Origin: Allolobophora icterica
Taxonomy: Eukaryota; Annelida; Clitellata; Crassiclitellata; Lumbricidae
DNA length: 64,000 nucleotides
Reading direction: 5' to 3'
NCBI GenBank assembly: GCA_963556255.1
Contig: OY744607.1
Span: 45,278,284 to 45,342,283, forward strand
Below are positions 1 through 11,043 of the stretch, piece by piece. Within the stretch, counting starts at the first letter, position 1. Every line of letters starts with the position of its first letter. Below the pieces are notes generated by a model, which searched no databases, had not been told where the DNA came from, and was given only the letters and a program-made list of their open reading frames with translations. The position numbers were made by a program, and so were the translations under genes.

Positions 1-130
1 GGATTTGAGCCTCCAATGATGCGCTCACTGTGTAGGGACCTTGAGCAAGTCCTTCGTGCACAATAATCCTCAGCGCCATCGATGTTATGTCGTATGGTTG
101 TGTGTGCACTTCTGAACTTGGCATGAGGGC
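1..130 (+). repeat. tRNA-derived SINE, family 1 (left part cut by window edge)
   Basis: Starts inside a B-box-like block (ggatttgagcctcc) and continues with the family body: gtgtagggaccttgagcaag, then a cctcagcgccatcgatg block. The same body recurs at about ten places in the window. The 5' head is off the window. Confidence 0.75.
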
Positions 131-374
131 CACATCAAATGCAGTTGTTTTGTACTGTATCCAATAGGCTTTATATCTCATACCAGACGTCCCTATCTAT
201 ATTAATGATCACTATATTTATGTACCAAGTCACTTGTTATAGTGCCTTTCTGCATGTTGCAAAAGGTGCTGAACTGCACTACACCTAGAAAACTTACTGA
301 ATTAATAAATGAATGAATACATAAAGCACATTCGCAAAACACCTACGGTAATCATTTACAAGTTGCAAGTATCA

Positions 375-500
375 AATTATAATTATTAATTAGTAACTTC
401 TATAGCACCAGTGTCTAATGCACAAGGCATCAACTGATGGTGCACCAAATCCACACTGTAATCAGGTCAACATCCAGAAGATCAGTATGTTGAGACAGAG
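375..500 (-). repeat. Dispersed repeat D, copy 1
   Basis: A stretch running from gtaacttctatagcaccagt through a gatggtgcaccaaatcc block to gtcaacatccagaagatcag. It is closely repeated at 24197-24330 and, inverted, at 38979-39030. Read on the minus strand it ends in a ggtgctatagaa motif like the LINE tails elsewhere in the window, so it is probably the 3' end of a retroposon. No coding sequence is seen. Confidence 0.55.
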
Positions 501-656
501 AGAGGGGTGGATAAGCAATCCAGAACAGAAGTTTTAAGCAGAGTATGAAATGACACAAGCGACTCAGCAGGTTGAGCAGACAGATGGAGGGAACCACAAC
601 AAGAAAGAAGAAACCCGACCAGTAGAAGATAGTAAGAAAGATCACCAACCTCACAC

Positions 657-894
657 CTGTGGTACTCGGAGTCTTGGTACAATGTCGTGCTGACCGGTGC
701 CAGAGGAATGTATGCCCGCATCCTCTCATGACAGGAACTGGGCTCGGGCTCCATCATGAATGGAACGGCATAACTTCCGCTCATCGATGGACTGACGATC
801 AGTGGTTTTCCCAGCTTTTCCTGTTCAATGAATCGCTGGAGAAAATACGTATACTGGCCTTTGTCGATTCGTGAATCTTTGCTATTGGCCCAGC
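657..894 (-). CDS. ABHD14: ABHD14 exon 3 (nucleophile elbow)
   Basis: Acceptor AG at 896-895 after a pyrimidine-rich run; donor GTGTGAG after 657. Translation runs [19 protein letters not shown], then [19 protein letters not shown], and closes with [24 protein letters not shown] carries the expected nucleophile serine. The exon begins two bases into the Gly codon of DLPG, so it accepts either upstream exon 2. It ends in phase 2. The following exon (core beta strands with the catalytic Asp and His) would lie left of position 1. Confidence 0.85.
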
Positions 895-3800
895 CTGGAC
901 ATCAAGCACACACATGTAAAGATAAAGAATAATTAATAAGGTGAGATGTAAGGTAATATAGTTTATTTGTTATGCAACTCCTTCAGATGCTAAAATGTCA
1001 CTGAGGATGCTTGGATACATACATGGGGCACAGCAGCCAATTGGTTCGAGTGCTTGGCTTGTAACGTGGAGAGTACGGGTTCGAATCTCTGCTGAGGCGG
1101 TCACTGCATATGGACATGTCGCAAGACCTTAACTCACAATTACTCAGCGCCACTGCTGTTCTATTTTATGGTTGTGTGTGCATTTTTTAACTTTGAAAGG
1201 GCAATATCAAATTTATGCAGTTGTAGATCTTCATATAATAATAATAATAATAATAATAAATACATACATACATACTATGTTTTAGCTTGCTTGTCCTCCT
1301 TTGGTTGCCTTTCTGTGTCATTGGACTGACCCTTGGAACTGACCAGATTGCGATTCTTTTGTGGACTGCCATCGATTGATGGTTATTGGTGTGTTATTAT
1401 AATGGCGCTACAGAAGTGCCAAGATTAGATCAGATAGGAGACATGAATATCTATGTACAGACACCTATATATATACATACACATAAACTCACAAATAAAC
1501 ACAGTATGGGGCCATCCATATATTACGTACACATGGAGGGGAGGGGTAACCGAAATGCATGCGCTTGCATACGCTTGCGAACGGGGGGTCTACTGATTAG
1601 ATTAAGTGGCACTGCTAAATCGTTCCACAGTGACAAGGATTAAACAACGCAATGACTAAGCAATATGCTACGCAATCAGAGCGAAGAAACGTAGCTACGT
1701 GTAATCAGAAAAAAACAGAATTAAATTGACCAGTGTTTATGTATACATCTCTGTGGTCAATCACTTGCGTGGTCACTTCCAAGGGATGATTATATCAAAA
1801 GCCATCCGATTCTGTTATATTTATTTTCATTATTATCATTTTCACGTGGTAGAAACAAAGAAAGCCGAGTTGAAATGACTGTAAATAAGCTGATGCCTTG
1901 AGCTTAGCACTTAAAGTTGCTCTTTAGAAATTTTTATTCACAGTCATGTATACTTGTTATTATTAGTTTTCCTTTTACTGTGTTATGAAATTTTGTTAAA
2001 AGAACAAAGCCCCAAAGCAACTCGAATCTGAGGCAAGAAGAAAAAGTTTTTCCAGGATTACCGATTCTACGATTACGAATTAGTGATTACGATTATAGGT
2101 GTATGCAAGGAGCGAGAGGAATACTGGTGCCTACCAGGTAAATCCACAGCAACAACTCTGTAGCCAAGTGCAGCCAGCAGCTCCAGCGTTCCAATTTTCA
2201 CCCATATATATGAACTGGAGTTGGCACCGTGGAGCAGCAGGATGGTGAAGCCCTTTTTGGTCTTTCCGGTTGTTGCCGTACCGACTTCACGATAAAAAAT
2301 CGGCAGTTGCTACAAAGAGTCAGAGTTGTGGTTGGTCAGTGACGTTAAGAAGCAACGATAAGCGAAAGCAAAAACAATTTGAAAAGTGTGATTGGAGAAG
2401 CCAGAAGCCATCTATTCACGTATCGGACAGTTTCTGTTGGCAAGGTCAGTGGTGAGATGCCTACGGAAAATTTATGTATATGTCTGGCAGTGATTCCAGT
2501 TTTACCCCAGACCGCCATGCCATGCAAGTTTCTGGTTAGCATGCTGGATTCTCAACTCAGGACAGGTTTCAAATTCCCAAAGAGCAGATTCATGCTTTCG
2601 AGTCCTTTAGAGCCCTCTAATGAACTCACTGAGTATACTCCACCAGACACTGTTGGTGGGAAGATCAGGCAGGGAGGGAGAGGACACTGTTGGTGGGAAG
2701 ATCAGGCGGTGAGGGAGAGGACACTGTTGGTGGGAAGTTAGGGCGGTGAGGGAGAGGACACTGTTGGTGGGAAGTTAAGGCGGTGAGGGAGAGGACACTG
2801 TTGGTGGGAAGATCAGGCAGTGAGGGAGAGGACACTGTTGGTGGGAAGATCAGGCGGTGAGGGAGAGGACACTGTTGGTGGGAAGTTAAGGCGGAGAGGG
2901 AGAGGACACTGTTGGTGGGAAGATCAGGCGGTGAGGGAGAGGACACTGTTGGTGGGAAGTTAAGGCGGTGAGGGAGAGGACTGGTCACCCATCTTCACGT
3001 GCAAAAGCTAAAAAGCAGAAAGTCGTTAACATTTCCTACCCATGGCATCCCCTTGTATCTAGCTTCAGACAGCTCGAATAACTTTCAGATTCTGATTCCA
3101 GTTATCCTCTGGCCTGACAGCCCAAATACTGGACTGACCAACTCAAGACTGGACAGCTGGACACCCTATGTACGTCAGTTACGAACAAGAATTTGTTTAA
3201 TAATGAACCACATTACGAGGAGGTTCTACTGTAGTTTTTGTACAGAGAGGATTCACCGGACACAAGAGTAAACATTGTTGTCTACCATAAGACAATCTGT
3301 GTCCACACTCATTGTGTCAAAGGCTATGTCTTAAAGCTATGTCTTTAGCATGGCTAAATGGGATTTTGGCTGACCATCCAGGTTGACCACAGTTCCCAGC
3401 ACACAAGTGGCCAGAGGCATGCATAAACACTGGTATCAAGCGGTCAAGACTTGAACACATAAGGCTTGACCATCATCATGTACCTGGTAGGTCAACTGCT
3501 ACAGCTCGTAAGCCCATGGCTGCTACAAGTTGCAGAGTTCCAATCTTGACCCATGTTGCCGAGGAAAATTTCGTGCCATGGAGGAAAAGCACACTGAATG
3601 GCCCAGCGGACGAGAGATTCGGCTCCCTAAGGAAAACTGTAAGCTTCTGAAACAATGAGATTTCAGAAGGATTATGATCCATGCATATTAAATGGTGAAT
3701 GCTAATTGCTAGGATTAATTTTATTATTAGTGCACCAAAGACTTCTTGTAAGTTGCTTCATTGTAATATGCATCCTTGTATAACACGGTCAGGACATTGA

Positions 3801-5644
3801 TCTAATTTATTTCAGCCACAGAAAATAACAAAATTACAACATGGGCTCATTAAAATGGGTTCTTGTTACGGCTCCCTAAGACCATGCTATAAAGTGTTCC
3901 TTGCGTACTAGAAGAATGCATATCCAGGTCATAAAAATTACCATTATGCCTGCTGTCAGATGCCATATCATAAAGTAAGGCAAAAAACTCGTCTATAATA
4001 CCATGGCTGAAAAATTAGAAATTATATTGCCATTTTTATAGCAGTCCCTTAAGCTAGCCTGAGTGGCTTTCATGGGTATGAAGTGTTAGCGACTTCACCA
4101 TCTTAGGCTCAGCATATAAGGGCAGGTGGTCAGTCCTCTCCCTCGCCGTCGAATCTTCCCACCGACAGTCTACTCCTTACAGCCGAGTTGGCTGGGGGCG
4201 CAGATGGAGCAGAAATCACGGAATAAATTTCTGCCCTGGTGGGGATTTGGGCCTCTGACCACTGGTTGACGGGACAGCACACTAACCACTAGACTATCGT
4301 GGGCCCCTTGCATATATGACAGCACAACTAAAGAATCATTCCATGGGGCGTGGTGGCTCAGTGGTAAGTTCGGCGCCTTGTAAACGGAGGGTTGCAGGTT
4401 CGAATCCCACTCTAGCCGCTGCGTACGGACCTTGGGCAAGTCCTTCACTCGCAATTGCTCGTGACGCTTCGGCTTGAAAATTCCGGCACAGTATCAAATG
4501 CTGTAGTCGGGAGCGCCTCTGAGTAGTAGTAGACTTTGAGAGACGCTATAGAAATATCCGGAATAAATAAATAAATAAATGGGAAAAAGTTCTAAGTTAA
4601 TCGTTTGAAGTTTCTGACGTACATTTGAATATCATGCACATGGAAAGTGACTTCACAGTTGGACTGGCACTGGAAGTAGCTTCAGTGTCAACACTTTGGA
4701 GCAGAAAATAGCTAAACGTTGCTATGACTATAAAGACAGTGGATAAGGCTATGCAAACGGGTCCTGCATCTGTCCAAACTTGACAGAAGCATTGTTTTAC
4801 AGCCTTTTCAATAACTAACAATTTTAAGAGTTTGTATTTACACAGAGGTGGAAAACTACGTCAATTTTCAGTTTGAGTTTATGGGCAGTATTCTATTCTT
4901 AGCATTATATGTATGGTGATTTGGAAAATATCTGCATAGGGGACCACTTTCTCGTGATAACGATGAAACTTCAAATTTTTAACTCTGCATACTGCGATCA
5001 CCTTAGGCTTGTGTGTAAGTCAAGTATATGTTTTTGCATGTTAATTCGCTTCGTGATAATGTGATGAAGGGAGCTGAATTTGGGGTCCTTGCGGGATCTG
5101 GTACATTTAATGCCTTCTGATTTTCGCAGATGTTTACACAGTATTAGACGAAAATTTGGATATCATGCATATCGATCACCAGTTAGGAGCCGTTGGCTCA
5201 GCAAGCAACCTGTGCTTCTCTCCTACGAGTCCTATCGCTTTACGCATAAAACTGGCTTGCAAACGGCTGCTGGTCAGCGCACCTATCCATTGAGAGACTA
5301 GACAAGCATAAATCGATCACCTGTCCACCGAAATTGAAAGTCAGCGTTCTTTCATCGATCTGGACAGATTTCGCCTTGTCAATAATTTCAGTTGGAATGT
5401 CGACGAAGTCCTGCGTCTTCCAGGTGTGGTACCGTTTCAGATGTTTGCCACCAGAAGCGCTAGATCCAGCAGAGTTAGATCCAGACCACGAGTACAAGAC
5501 GTATAGGAAAATAAATCCTACGGCCGCGCAAGCAATTATAAGCTTTTTATTTATTGCAGATCCGCGAGAACTCGAATGTCTTCCGCCTCCTGGCATTTTT
5601 AATTCGTCCGTAACTTTACCTAAACTGAAGATTGAAGAAAACAT
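657..5644 (-). CDS. ABHD14: ABHD14-like alpha/beta hydrolase, spliced gene, 3' end off window
   Basis: Minus-strand gene with exon 1 (5321-5644), two alternative exons 2 (3484-3646 and 2135-2309) and exon 3 (657-894). The encoded protein has a cytosolic N-terminus, one membrane segment, an HG oxyanion motif after beta strand LLLHG or LFLHG, the DLPG turn, and the nucleophile motif SPSMSG. This order is that of the ABHD14A/ABHD14B family (CIB proteins). ABHD14B has been described as a lysine deacetylase-like hydrolase; the membrane anchor here is more like ABHD14A. The exon holding the catalytic Asp and His is not in the window. All junctions agree in phase (0, then 1). The family call is firm; the substrate is unknown. 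Confidence 0.85.
1026..1265 (+). repeat. tRNA-derived SINE, family 1
   Basis: Head with A-box-like ttggttcgagtgcttggctt and B-box-like gggttcgaatctc, the family body (tcacaattactcagcgcc), and a terminal (TAA)n tail at 1238-1260. It lies in the last visible ABHD14 intron, antisense to the gene. Confidence 0.8.
1508..1600 (+). mobile_element. Solo end of a GGGGCC-terminal inverted-repeat element
   Basis: Begins ggggccatccatatattacg, the same terminus as the complete element at 62582-63031, and keeps an internal cttgcgaacggggg block found there too. No partner end is seen nearby, so this is a truncated copy. ABHD14 intron. Confidence 0.5.
1610..2130. other. ABHD14 intron, no feature recognised
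   Basis: AT-rich intron sequence. No exon, repeat family or conserved motif was found. Confidence 0.5.
2135..2309 (-). CDS. ABHD14: ABHD14 alternative exon 2a
   Basis: Acceptor TTTGTAG before 2309 and donor GTAGGC after 2135. It reads [20 protein letters not shown], then [20 protein letters not shown] and a closing VVAVDLPG. Length is 175 nt, entering in phase 0 and leaving in phase 1. It encodes the same protein segment as the exon at 3484-3646 with divergent sequence: the region after the HG motif reads ANSSSYIW here and TKFSSATW in the other copy. Only one can be used per transcript (see findings). Confidence 0.85.
2650..2985 (+). repeat. 37-bp minisatellite, about 9 units, grown from a SINE
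   Basis: Unit begins gacactgttggtgggaagat and ends caggcggtgagggagag, total 37 bp, with single-base variants among copies. The unit is a piece of SINE family 2 (the block around gtcggtgggaagatgagaca, as at 34605-34640). The flanks 2625-2660 and 2980-3060 are also that SINE, so the array expanded inside one SINE copy. It lies in the intron between the two ABHD14 exons 2. Confidence 0.85.
3060..3480. other. ABHD14 intron, no feature recognised
   Basis: Beyond the SINE remnant near 3000-3060 nothing is recognised up to the exon at 3484. Confidence 0.45.
3484..3646 (-). CDS. ABHD14: ABHD14 alternative exon 2b
   Basis: Acceptor TTGTTTCAG before 3646 and donor GTACAT after 3484. It reads [19 protein letters not shown], then [20 protein letters not shown] and a closing AVAVDLPG. 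Length is 163 nt, phase 0 in and phase 1 out, identical phases to exon 2a. The FSSATW stretch is closer to the usual family pattern (FSSETW in vertebrate ABHD14B, from memory), so this is probably the ancestral copy. Confidence 0.85.
4050..4305 (-). repeat. tRNA-derived SINE, family 2
   Basis: On the minus strand it starts with tagtggttagtgtgctgtcc (A-box-like), then a B-box-like segment and gggcagaaatttattccgtg, then actgtcggtgggaagattcg, ending cttcatacccatgaaagcc. Same family as 10135-10500 and 34480-34745. Confidence 0.75.
4345..4590 (+). repeat. tRNA-derived SINE with LINE-like tail
   Basis: Head ggtggctcagtggtaagttc, B-box gcaggttcgaatcccac, family-1 body (cttgggcaagtccttcactc), then a tail cgcctctgagtagtag ending gacgctatagaaat and (AAAT)n. 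The tail matches the L2-like LINE ends at 24930-25000 and 21517-21590. ABHD14 intron 1. Confidence 0.75.
4600..5315. other. ABHD14 intron 1, no feature recognised
   Basis: Unique-looking intron sequence; no exon with sensible borders or repeat was found. Confidence 0.4.
5321..5644 (-). CDS. ABHD14: ABHD14 exon 1 with membrane anchor
   Basis: Reads from ATG at 5644 ([16 protein letters not shown]), with a second Met just downstream ([13 protein letters not shown]) that is an equally good start. A hydrophobic run [17 protein letters not shown] is followed by a Ser/Gly-rich linker and ends TFNFGGQ; donor GTGATCG follows 5321 in phase 0. A basic N-terminus, single membrane helix and exposed hydrolase domain predict a type II membrane protein. 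Which ATG is used cannot be settled here. Confidence 0.75.
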
Positions 5645-5649
5645 ATGAA

Positions 5650-7475
5650 ATTTCCCAACGAATTTCTATCTCGTTTTCGAGCTATAGAAACATAGACTTG
5701 CGCTTACCTGCAATACTATAGCGCCATAATACAATATCGAAATTAAAATTTCTGACTATGGATAATATCTGAATGTAAACGCATAAATACTTTTAATGTT
5801 TCCATTTAGATACAGTTACAAGACTAGTATAACTATTGTAAATAAGATTTATTTTCACGCTTTCTTTATTGTGAGCCTCTCCAAAGAGGGCGAGGTCTAC
5901 AATAAGAACTACCATTCATCGCGGCTTTGCTAGCAGTAAAGGACCATATAGATTTCTGTTAAATTTCAGGTCTTCTTCAAATTTTATGTACCCGGTACTA
6001 TGTGAAATTAAAAATGCTGTTTATGCAAATAATTATATCGTCCCTTGGCTTCACCCTCTGGATTTTCATCTAGTATCAAAACCGACCACCAAGTAATCTG
6101 GCCGTTGCATATTTGATTTGATTTAGCGCCTGTATTAGCTGGTCTTTCTCAACAACCTCTCTACTTTATGCGGCTTTTGTGTGTCATTAAATAGTTTCTG
6201 AGATTTATATTTACCCTACATTATAATTATTTTCATTGTTCGCTGAATAATAATTTGCAATGCACCATTATATCAGCGCTATAAATATTGCAGTCACTCG
6301 CCGTTTTGAACAAATTTTCTTATATATTTTTATAACAGAAATTTTATTTAAACAACAGCGAATTAGCATTGTAGGTTCCGATTATGGAAAATTAGAAAAA
6401 CTCTGAAAATAAATAAATAAATAAATAAAATGCTGTTTCTCGTCAATCGTCATTGGATAAAAATATGAGACCCAGGCTGGTTCTCTGCCTCGCGGTGAAT
6501 ATTGAATAATCAATCGCTCACAAAACGGCGGCTTGGTCGCGTGTGGTTGGCAGAGAAAAGCCTGAGAGAATATTCGTTTAAAATTGCAAAATAAATTAAA
6601 GATCTGCCGTAAAAAAGATAGAGGTAAGTTATTTTCAGACGGACGAGTAATTGTTTACGTTTGTGAGGGTGATACTGGATAATCGCTCGTTAAAAATGTA
6701 CCGAAACTGGCCGACAATGGCAGCACGGCCATGTGTGAACCGTTTGCAAGAGGTGAATAATCGTGTCACGTGGCACAGAGATGCGTCCGTAAAGTTGCTG
6801 GCCCAGTAGAGATCGCCCCGATGCACTCGTGGTCCCATTTCGAATGCCGTTCTTCCTGAACAAAGGCCGAAGGCTTCGAGCCACTGCAAAGTGGCCCTTT
6901 GTGTCACAGAACTAACTGGGCGAATCGCTAAGTTGTTGTTTTGTCAGACGCTGTCTGAAGGGTAGTCCGATTAAACAGTAACCATATTCGGTCTAACTCA
7001 CGTGTATTTCAGCGAATCACTAGAACGCAACGTCGGCAAACAGTACGTGGTAGAGTTGTCAACAATATTGTTTGGCAAAATGTTTTGATGGAAACGCTTT
7101 CGCTTAGTTTGGTTTAAGGTTCGCGTTAAACAGCAGGTGTTGCTTACGAGGTGTACGAGTTTCTATTCGGTGCACATATTTAGGTTTTCAAAGTGGGTAG
7201 CAGTGAGCTAAGAGGAAGATAGAATTTGAACTTGAAGGTAATTAATAATATGTTAAATGCTTACTGTTTGATTTTAATATCTGGAACAATTGTTTGAAAA
7301 TTACTGTCACCCAGTTTTCACATAATGTGTTCAAAAGATAAATTAGTTGTTTGTGCTGATAAGTTGTTTGCAGAGGCATACAATTTCTATTGGTCTCTAA
7401 TTGAACATAATTATTGATTGATGAATTAAGAAAATTGCAGTAAATAGTGAGAAATTATTTTGCATTCATATGGTG
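5650..7475. other. Intergenic / ABHD14 upstream region
   Basis: AT-rich, with a short (AAAT)n at 6409-6430 and a somewhat CpG-richer part at 6470-6960 (including caaaacggcggcttggtcgc). The latter could be a promoter, but no gene starts clearly from it. No protein family is recognised. Confidence 0.35.
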
Positions 7476-9435
7476 TATTGCGCCAGAGCCGTTTTAAGGA
7501 GTTTGGGGGCCCTAGGCACAACCCGCACAAACCTATAAATAACCTTAAACGTAATCCGATTTCCGTCTCAATATCTCAGTCTCAGATACAAAGTATTGCA
7601 TTAGTGCATTGTACGTGCATATGTGTCATTTTGTTAAATTTATTAATATAGTATACTGTTACTAAACTCATAATAACACAGCTAACACAGCAATCTTTGT
7701 ACTACAAGTGTAAAATAAAAGTTTAGTTTAACATTCTTTACAGTTTCCATTGTTTATTTGTTATACAAACTGAAAGTGTGATTATAATGAGTACATGTTT
7801 GCTATACATGGATTGTGACTTTGTAACGACAGTTTCTTACAAACATCGCTTTCGTGTTTTGCTCTGAGCAAAGTCCTTTATAATATCATCGAAATTCAAA
7901 GACTCCAACACATCTGATTCTATGCTCATAACAGACAGGCAGTTCAATCGTTCTTGCATCATATATGGCTGCGCAGCTCGTTCTTGATTAATTTAAGTTT
8001 TGAGAAAGAACGTTCACCGGTACAGTTTGTCACCATCATTGACAGAAAGATTGATGACCCATCGTTGTTGTTGAAAACAAGCGACAGACAAAGCAATACA
8101 CAGACTTCTGCGATGGAGAAAAGAGCAGCCACTCGCGACAAACTGATTCACCATTTCGCAGTTCACGACGGAAACAGGAATCAGTTAAGCAACGTCTATG
8201 CAACTTATCTCCCGTTCGATACACGCGTTGAGTCGTACTAAAGTCAGACTCTTTATGCTGGCAACTAGCAGGACCTTTACGAATCCAATAAGATCGCAAT
8301 TCCTCCGTGATTGGACTCCATAAGGCTGCATCAGTTGGATAGGCCTAGTCCGCTGACTCCGTAGGGCTTACATCTTGCGAAATAGGCTTCGAATTTTGGT
8401 GTTGTCACAACATCTGTACTTTCGACTGGTAGACCATCATCTTGCAGCGACAATAACTGTTCATCTTTATCGCAAACAATGACATCAGTAGACGAGTAAG
8501 ACTGTAAGACAACGTAAGAGTATCTTACGTCTCAACAATGTCGGACTGTGATGATGATTGTGTTTTCTGACTTTGAAAAAAAGAAGATACTTTCGGATGT
8601 TTGTTCGACATTTCAATTTCAGTTGATTCCTTTTTTCTCTTCGCGGCACCACTCATATAATTTCTACGCATTTTTTGATGGGTTGTCTGATATTTCGTTT
8701 AATTGATCGTAGGCCTAGTGATAATTGGCCAAAAGTTGCAAATCGGTTTACCGTGAACGACGGTGATAACTGACAATCAGAATCTTAATCTGCATAACAA
8801 AAAGGGTAGAAACTATAAAAAACCTCAACCTTATACATTGGAGGAGGTGGAAATGAAGTGATTTTGTGAAGTTAAATAAGTTTGCCAAGTTCACTACCGA
8901 CTCAGTACCGAGCGTCGACATGCCAACATCATTCTATTTATCCTATTAACTGTGCGAAATTTGATACGCTTTTGGCCCTTTTTATAATTTAAAGTTTAAA
9001 ACAATTTATAAAATGACTAGATTATAGGACAGGGAGATTTAATATTAAAAATTAATATTAACTTACCAAGACATAAAAATTCCTTGAATAGCGTTGTGAC
9101 AATGCAGACAAATGAAAACAAGCATAATAGCCAATAGCCTACAGCAAGTTGTGCGCCATCGTCGCCATGCGTTAAAATTATTGATTTATTTCTATAGCGC
9201 TCTGATTTTATTACCAATAATTATATTTAACTAAAAATGCAGACCGCAGACATTTGTTTAAAAAAATAATAACAATGTGTTATTGTTCTTACTTTACTTT
9301 GCAGAATTGTTACTTGTTAGAACAGAACTTATATTATTGTTATTTTGTTTCTGGGCCGCCGCGGGGCCCCCCGCTGCGCGGGGCCCTAGGCCCGGGCCTC
9401 GCGTGCCTATGCCTTAAAACGGCACTGTATTGCGC
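7476..9435 (-). mobile_element. hAT DNA transposon, internally deleted, with 8-bp target duplication
   Basis: The element spans 7484-9427. The ends are cagagccgttttaagg at the left and, inverted, cagtgccgttttaagg at the right. Perfect 8-bp direct repeats TATTGCGC flank it at 7476-7483 and 9428-9435, the hallmark of hAT insertion. Inside, on the minus strand, are remnants of a transposase with its catalytic middle missing (see next entry). Non-autonomous. Confidence 0.92.
7861..8657 (-). pseudogene. hAT transposase remnant (TTF zinc finger joined to dimerisation domain)
   Basis: From ATG near 8657 (MSGAAKRKKESTEIEMS) it reads a Ser/Gln-rich N-terminus. A TTF-type domain follows with ITEELRSYWIRKGPASCQ and the motif NGESVCREWLLFSPSQKSVY ending CFVCRLFS. 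Shortly after comes the hAT C-terminal dimerisation signature TNCTGERSFSKLKLIKNELR. The RNase H-like DDE core of several hundred residues is absent, and there are frame changes near 8070 and 8340. The family is ZMYM/TTF-type hAT. Confidence 0.88.
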
Positions 9436-9439
9436 ATCT

Positions 9440-10130
9440 GTACTGAATACACTCAGTGTATACTTTGTTATGTTTTATAACTCGCCTGCTGTTCTTGGGT
9501 TCAGACCGACTGATATCCGTGGTTATTTGTTTGGTTTTGTTTCATGCTTGCATTAGTACAGAATCAGTGACTTTAGTGCCCAGTGACTTTACAGCAATTG
9601 TAACTGTAATTGCGACAATGTATATAGCGTCGTAAGATACTTCTAGAGTGCTTTACAATGTTAACTCTCAGCGCAAGTTCTATGAGTTACATAACTTACA
9701 TAGTATTAATTGTTCACGAGGCCTTTGAACTTTTCAGTTAAAATCAGTTATCTGGATGTACTGTGCATTTTTAGAATGCACAAATGACACAAATGAAGCT
9801 TCATCATTAAATCTTCTGACTCGCGTGCCTGAATTGCTATCATGTTAGAACATTCTGTATGACTTGCCACTGCGCCCAAATATGGCATTGTGCCCAAATA
9901 TGCATTGTGTTGTGTGCTGATTCAGTCTAATATGCCTTTGTAATGTGGGTTCCACCTCCTGAGACCAGTTTTGAGGTTGACTGTCATGTTTCATTATATC
10001 GTCTTGTATCGCATTTAGTATTAATTTAATTTTTCCATTATATGCCAGAGGTTGGAGTGTATGTGCATATAGATGATTAAAAATATCATGATTTTGCCCA
10101 GGTCTGCTGATTTGCAGTTTGGTCACTGTA
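9440..10130. other. Intergenic, no feature recognised
   Basis: AT-rich sequence right of the hAT element. The only local oddity is a short repeat cccaaatatg-cattgtg at 9880-9905. Confidence 0.4.
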
Positions 10131-10134
10131 TTCG

Positions 10135-10500
10135 GGAGACGGGTTGGACAGTTGTCTAGTGGTTAGCACACTGGACTCTCCAGCAAGAGGTCGAGGTTCA
10201 AATCGACACCAGGATTGAAATTTATTTGGATATTTCAGCCCTATCTGGCCCCTTAGCCTGCTCAGCTATAATAAGTGATGAACATCCATATATATTAAGC
10301 ATATAGAACTTTTTGAATGAGTACCCTGACTGGGGAGAACGACCCTGACACCATTGGTGGGATGATCAGACGGTGAGGGAGAGCGTTGACCACTTGCCCT
10401 AGTATGCCCCAAGTATACCGAGACTAAGAAGAATGAAGTCCATAAGACTTCATATGCATGGCTGCCTCTCAAGGCTGGCTTAAGGGACTGCTCTTCTAAT
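10135..10500 (+). repeat. tRNA-derived SINE, family 2 (near full length)
   Basis: Head ttgtctagtggttagcacac (A-box) and cgaggttcaaatcgac (B-box), then body tatttcagccctatctggcc, gactggggagaacgac and ggtgggatgatcagacggtg, ending cttcatatgcatggctgcc and a ttaagggactgctcttct tail. It is the best local reference copy for the family. Confidence 0.8.
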
Positions 10501-10509
10501 GGGTCTTAC

Positions 10510-11040
10510 CGTCTTCAACTATTAATAGACGGTTTTCGATGTCTGAATTGTGACCCATTTCCTCATCTCTGAAGCAGTTGACTGCAGAGATAATAGTTTG
10601 ACCTTCTCTGTTGCTTTTGTTAACCTCTGAACTCTCGTAAGCTGAAGCTAGATGAGGGCCTACAAGGGTCCTTGGCCGAGGAGGTCCTACGTGCTTATCG
10701 TAGTTGAAACTCATCTGTATGATTTTTTGATCTTTCTGCCTATTAGGTGTTTAATTGTCATTAGTCAAGAGAAAGTTGATTCGAAACAGATCAAGTGCGA
10801 AACAGATCAAGTGCCGCAGTCGGTGAGATAGAGCACAAATGAACACAAGGACGTGGTTGATAACAATGATAGATATTTGCCTTTGTTCTTTGCTCTTATC
10901 TTCTGACCTTTTCAATGCTTTCTTTGCGGTCGTCATTTTCGTGGATTTGATTAGATTAGAATTATGATTAGGGTCTTAGGTTACCTGTGGGAGATTTCCG
11001 CAAAAATGATCTTCCTTGCTGTGCTGTGTGATGATACGAG
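10510..11040. other. Intergenic, no feature recognised
   Basis: No gene or repeat family recognised; a small direct duplication gaaacagatcaagtgc occurs at 10783-10814. Confidence 0.4.
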
Positions 11041-11043
11041 TGT

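Noticed and set aside
2665..2988. Pro/Ser-rich repetitive protein on the minus strand
   Set aside because: Translation of the 37-bp minisatellite, which is not a multiple of three; frames change at each unit.
5334..5648. Plus-strand open frame opposite ABHD14 exon 1
   Set aside because: It is the antisense shadow of the exon; no family match and no splice support.
6635..6907. 90-codon minus-strand open frame near a CpG-containing stretch
   Set aside because: No recognisable family, no splice signals matching the phase, and an overlapping second frame is open as well.
10135..10210. Possible functional tRNA gene
   Set aside because: A- and B-boxes are present, but the acceptor stem does not close and the sequence continues as a SINE found many times in the window.
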